Assembly (NCBI GenBank): GCA_017694765.1
Contig: JADIML010000146.1
Coordinates: 1-5,796, forward strand
Length of the DNA stretch: 5,796 nt
Source: Candidatus Scybalomonas excrementavium
GTDB lineage: Bacteria; Bacillota; Clostridia; Lachnospirales; Lachnospiraceae
Direction: 5' to 3'
The notes below the pieces were generated by a model. It searched no databases. It worked only from the letters and a program-made list of their open reading frames with translations, and had not been told where the DNA came from. Positions 5,042 to 5,796 of the stretch are shown in pieces. Position 1 is the first letter of the stretch; each line of letters begins with the position of its first letter. The position numbers were made by a program, and so were the translations under genes.

Positions 5042-5796
5042 TTGAAAATCAGAGAGAACGAAGAATTATTAAAACCAGAGTATATCAATAAGATTTATTA
5101 TGGAGACTGTGACAGACCAAAAACAGTTTTGGGCTATCATGAAGTAGAAGAAGGAGGACTCTTTTGCTATTGGAATCCTCGTGCAACTTCCATGTGGCTT
5201 CGACATAGAATGGGTGGGGAAACCTATGAAATGGAACAAATAAAAGAAGGTTTTTTTATCTATCTTATGAAACCTTCCTTACAAAAACAAGAGCAAGCAA
5301 AAGAGTATCAATTTGAAGTTCTTTTAAAACAAGGTGAACGAAAAGAAATTGTAGAAAATCCCTATTTTTTTGAATCACAAATAGAAGAACAAGACTTGGT
5401 TGATTTTGCAAGAGGAAAACATACAACGATTCAAACGGTATTAGGGGCTAATGAAAGAAGCATTTTAGTAGGGGAAGAATGGGTAATAGGAATTCAATTT
5501 GCTATCTATGCACCTCATGCTAAAAGAGTGAGTATATTAGGGGATTGGAATGACTTTCATCCTCATATACATCAAATGGAGCGTGTAGGTGATACAGGAG
5601 TTTTTGAACTTTGGATTCCAGAGGCAAAACCGAGTATGAAGTATGAGTTTGAAATAAAAACAGAAATTGGGGAAATGATTCGATGTGCAGATCCGTATAG
5701 AAGAGCTTGTGTCAAGAAAAAAAGAGGAATTGGTCTGATACAAGATACAAAATCTTATGTATGGAAAGAAGATGTAAATCAGAGGGCAAAAAGACA
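5042..5796 (+). CDS. glgB: Glycogen branching enzyme GlgB, N-terminal part (runs off window)
   Basis: 1,4-alpha-glucan branching enzyme makes the alpha-1,6 branches of glycogen in the cytoplasm. The 251 codons present cover only the non-catalytic N-terminal region. Residues about 20-125 form the first beta-sandwich domain (PKTVLGYHEVEEGGLFCYWNP, equivalent to the HxxLGxH region of two-domain GlgB). Residues about 135-235 form the CBM48 domain with its typical VIGIQFAIYAPHAKRVSIL, GDWNDF, GVFELWIP, KYEFEI and ADPYRR motifs. The alpha-amylase-type catalytic barrel would follow beyond position 5796. The most likely start is a TTG at 5042; upstream the frame is closed by a TGA at 5000-5002. The gene follows a strong terminator, so it probably has its own promoter in the 149-bp gap and may lead a glycogen operon to the right. 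The identification rests on the domain order and CBM48 motifs and is secure even without the catalytic part. Confidence 0.88.
   Translation, partial: MKIRENEELLKPEYINKIYYGDCDRPKTVLGYHEVEEGGLFCYWNPRATSMWLRHRMGGETYEMEQIKEGFFIYLMKPSLQKQEQAKEYQFEVLLKQGERKEIVENPYFFESQIEEQDLVDFARGKHTTIQTVLGANERSILVGEEWVIGIQFAIYAPHAKRVSILGDWNDFHPHIHQMERVGDTGVFELWIPEAKPSMKYEFEIKTEIGEMIRCADPYRRACVKKKRGIGLIQDTKSYVWKEDVNQRAKR

Noticed and set aside
5537..5743. 68-codon minus-strand open frame antisense to glgB
   Set aside because: Antisense to the CBM48 domain of glgB, which is the supported frame.
1..5796. CRISPR array, tRNA, rRNA or riboswitch
   Set aside because: No regularly spaced repeats of CRISPR length, no tRNA cloverleaf or CCA-type end and no recognised riboswitch core were seen in the intergenic gaps, all of which are under 210 bp.

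Overview
The window is low-GC, Gram-positive-type DNA with strong AGGAG-type ribosome binding sites, A/T-rich codon use and GTG/TTG starts on some genes. The gene families (CysL-like LysR regulator, Spx/ArsC-like thiol protein, stand-alone NuoE-like subunit, two-N-domain GlgB) and their style point to an anaerobic Clostridia, most likely Lachnospiraceae. This placement is inferred from gene style, not from a marker gene.

Layout. Positions 1-120 hold no intact gene. They look like a damaged junction in front of a secreted-type protein gene (121-864, +) that has lost the front of its signal peptide. A strong hairpin (867-916) lies between this gene and a convergent gene for a small PD-(D/E)XK nuclease (934-1464, -), which has no DNA methyltransferase beside it. 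Next on the minus strand is an ArsB/NhaD/SLC13-type membrane permease (1605-2759). It is divergent from a LysR-family regulator (2964-3863, +). The 204-bp gap between these two contains an inverted repeat on the permease promoter, the usual arrangement for a LysR regulator and its target.

Downstream on the plus strand, a good promoter overlapping the lysR stop codon leads into a probable two-gene redox operon. It encodes an ArsC/Spx-family thioredoxin-fold protein with a CxxC site (3975-4325) and a solitary NuoE-type [2Fe-2S] protein (4388-4855), and it ends at a perfect 14-bp terminator (4857-4892). After a 149-bp leader containing spaced TGTGA repeats, the 5' part of a glycogen branching enzyme gene (glgB, from 5042) runs off the right edge before its catalytic domain.

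Most of the window is ordinary chromosomal housekeeping and accessory content. No clearly new multi-gene system is visible. The points most worth a second look are the decapitated secreted protein with its repeat-bearing junction, the orphan nuclease, the pairing of the ArsC-like and NuoE-like genes, and the regulatory DNA at 2794-2861 and 4961-5023.
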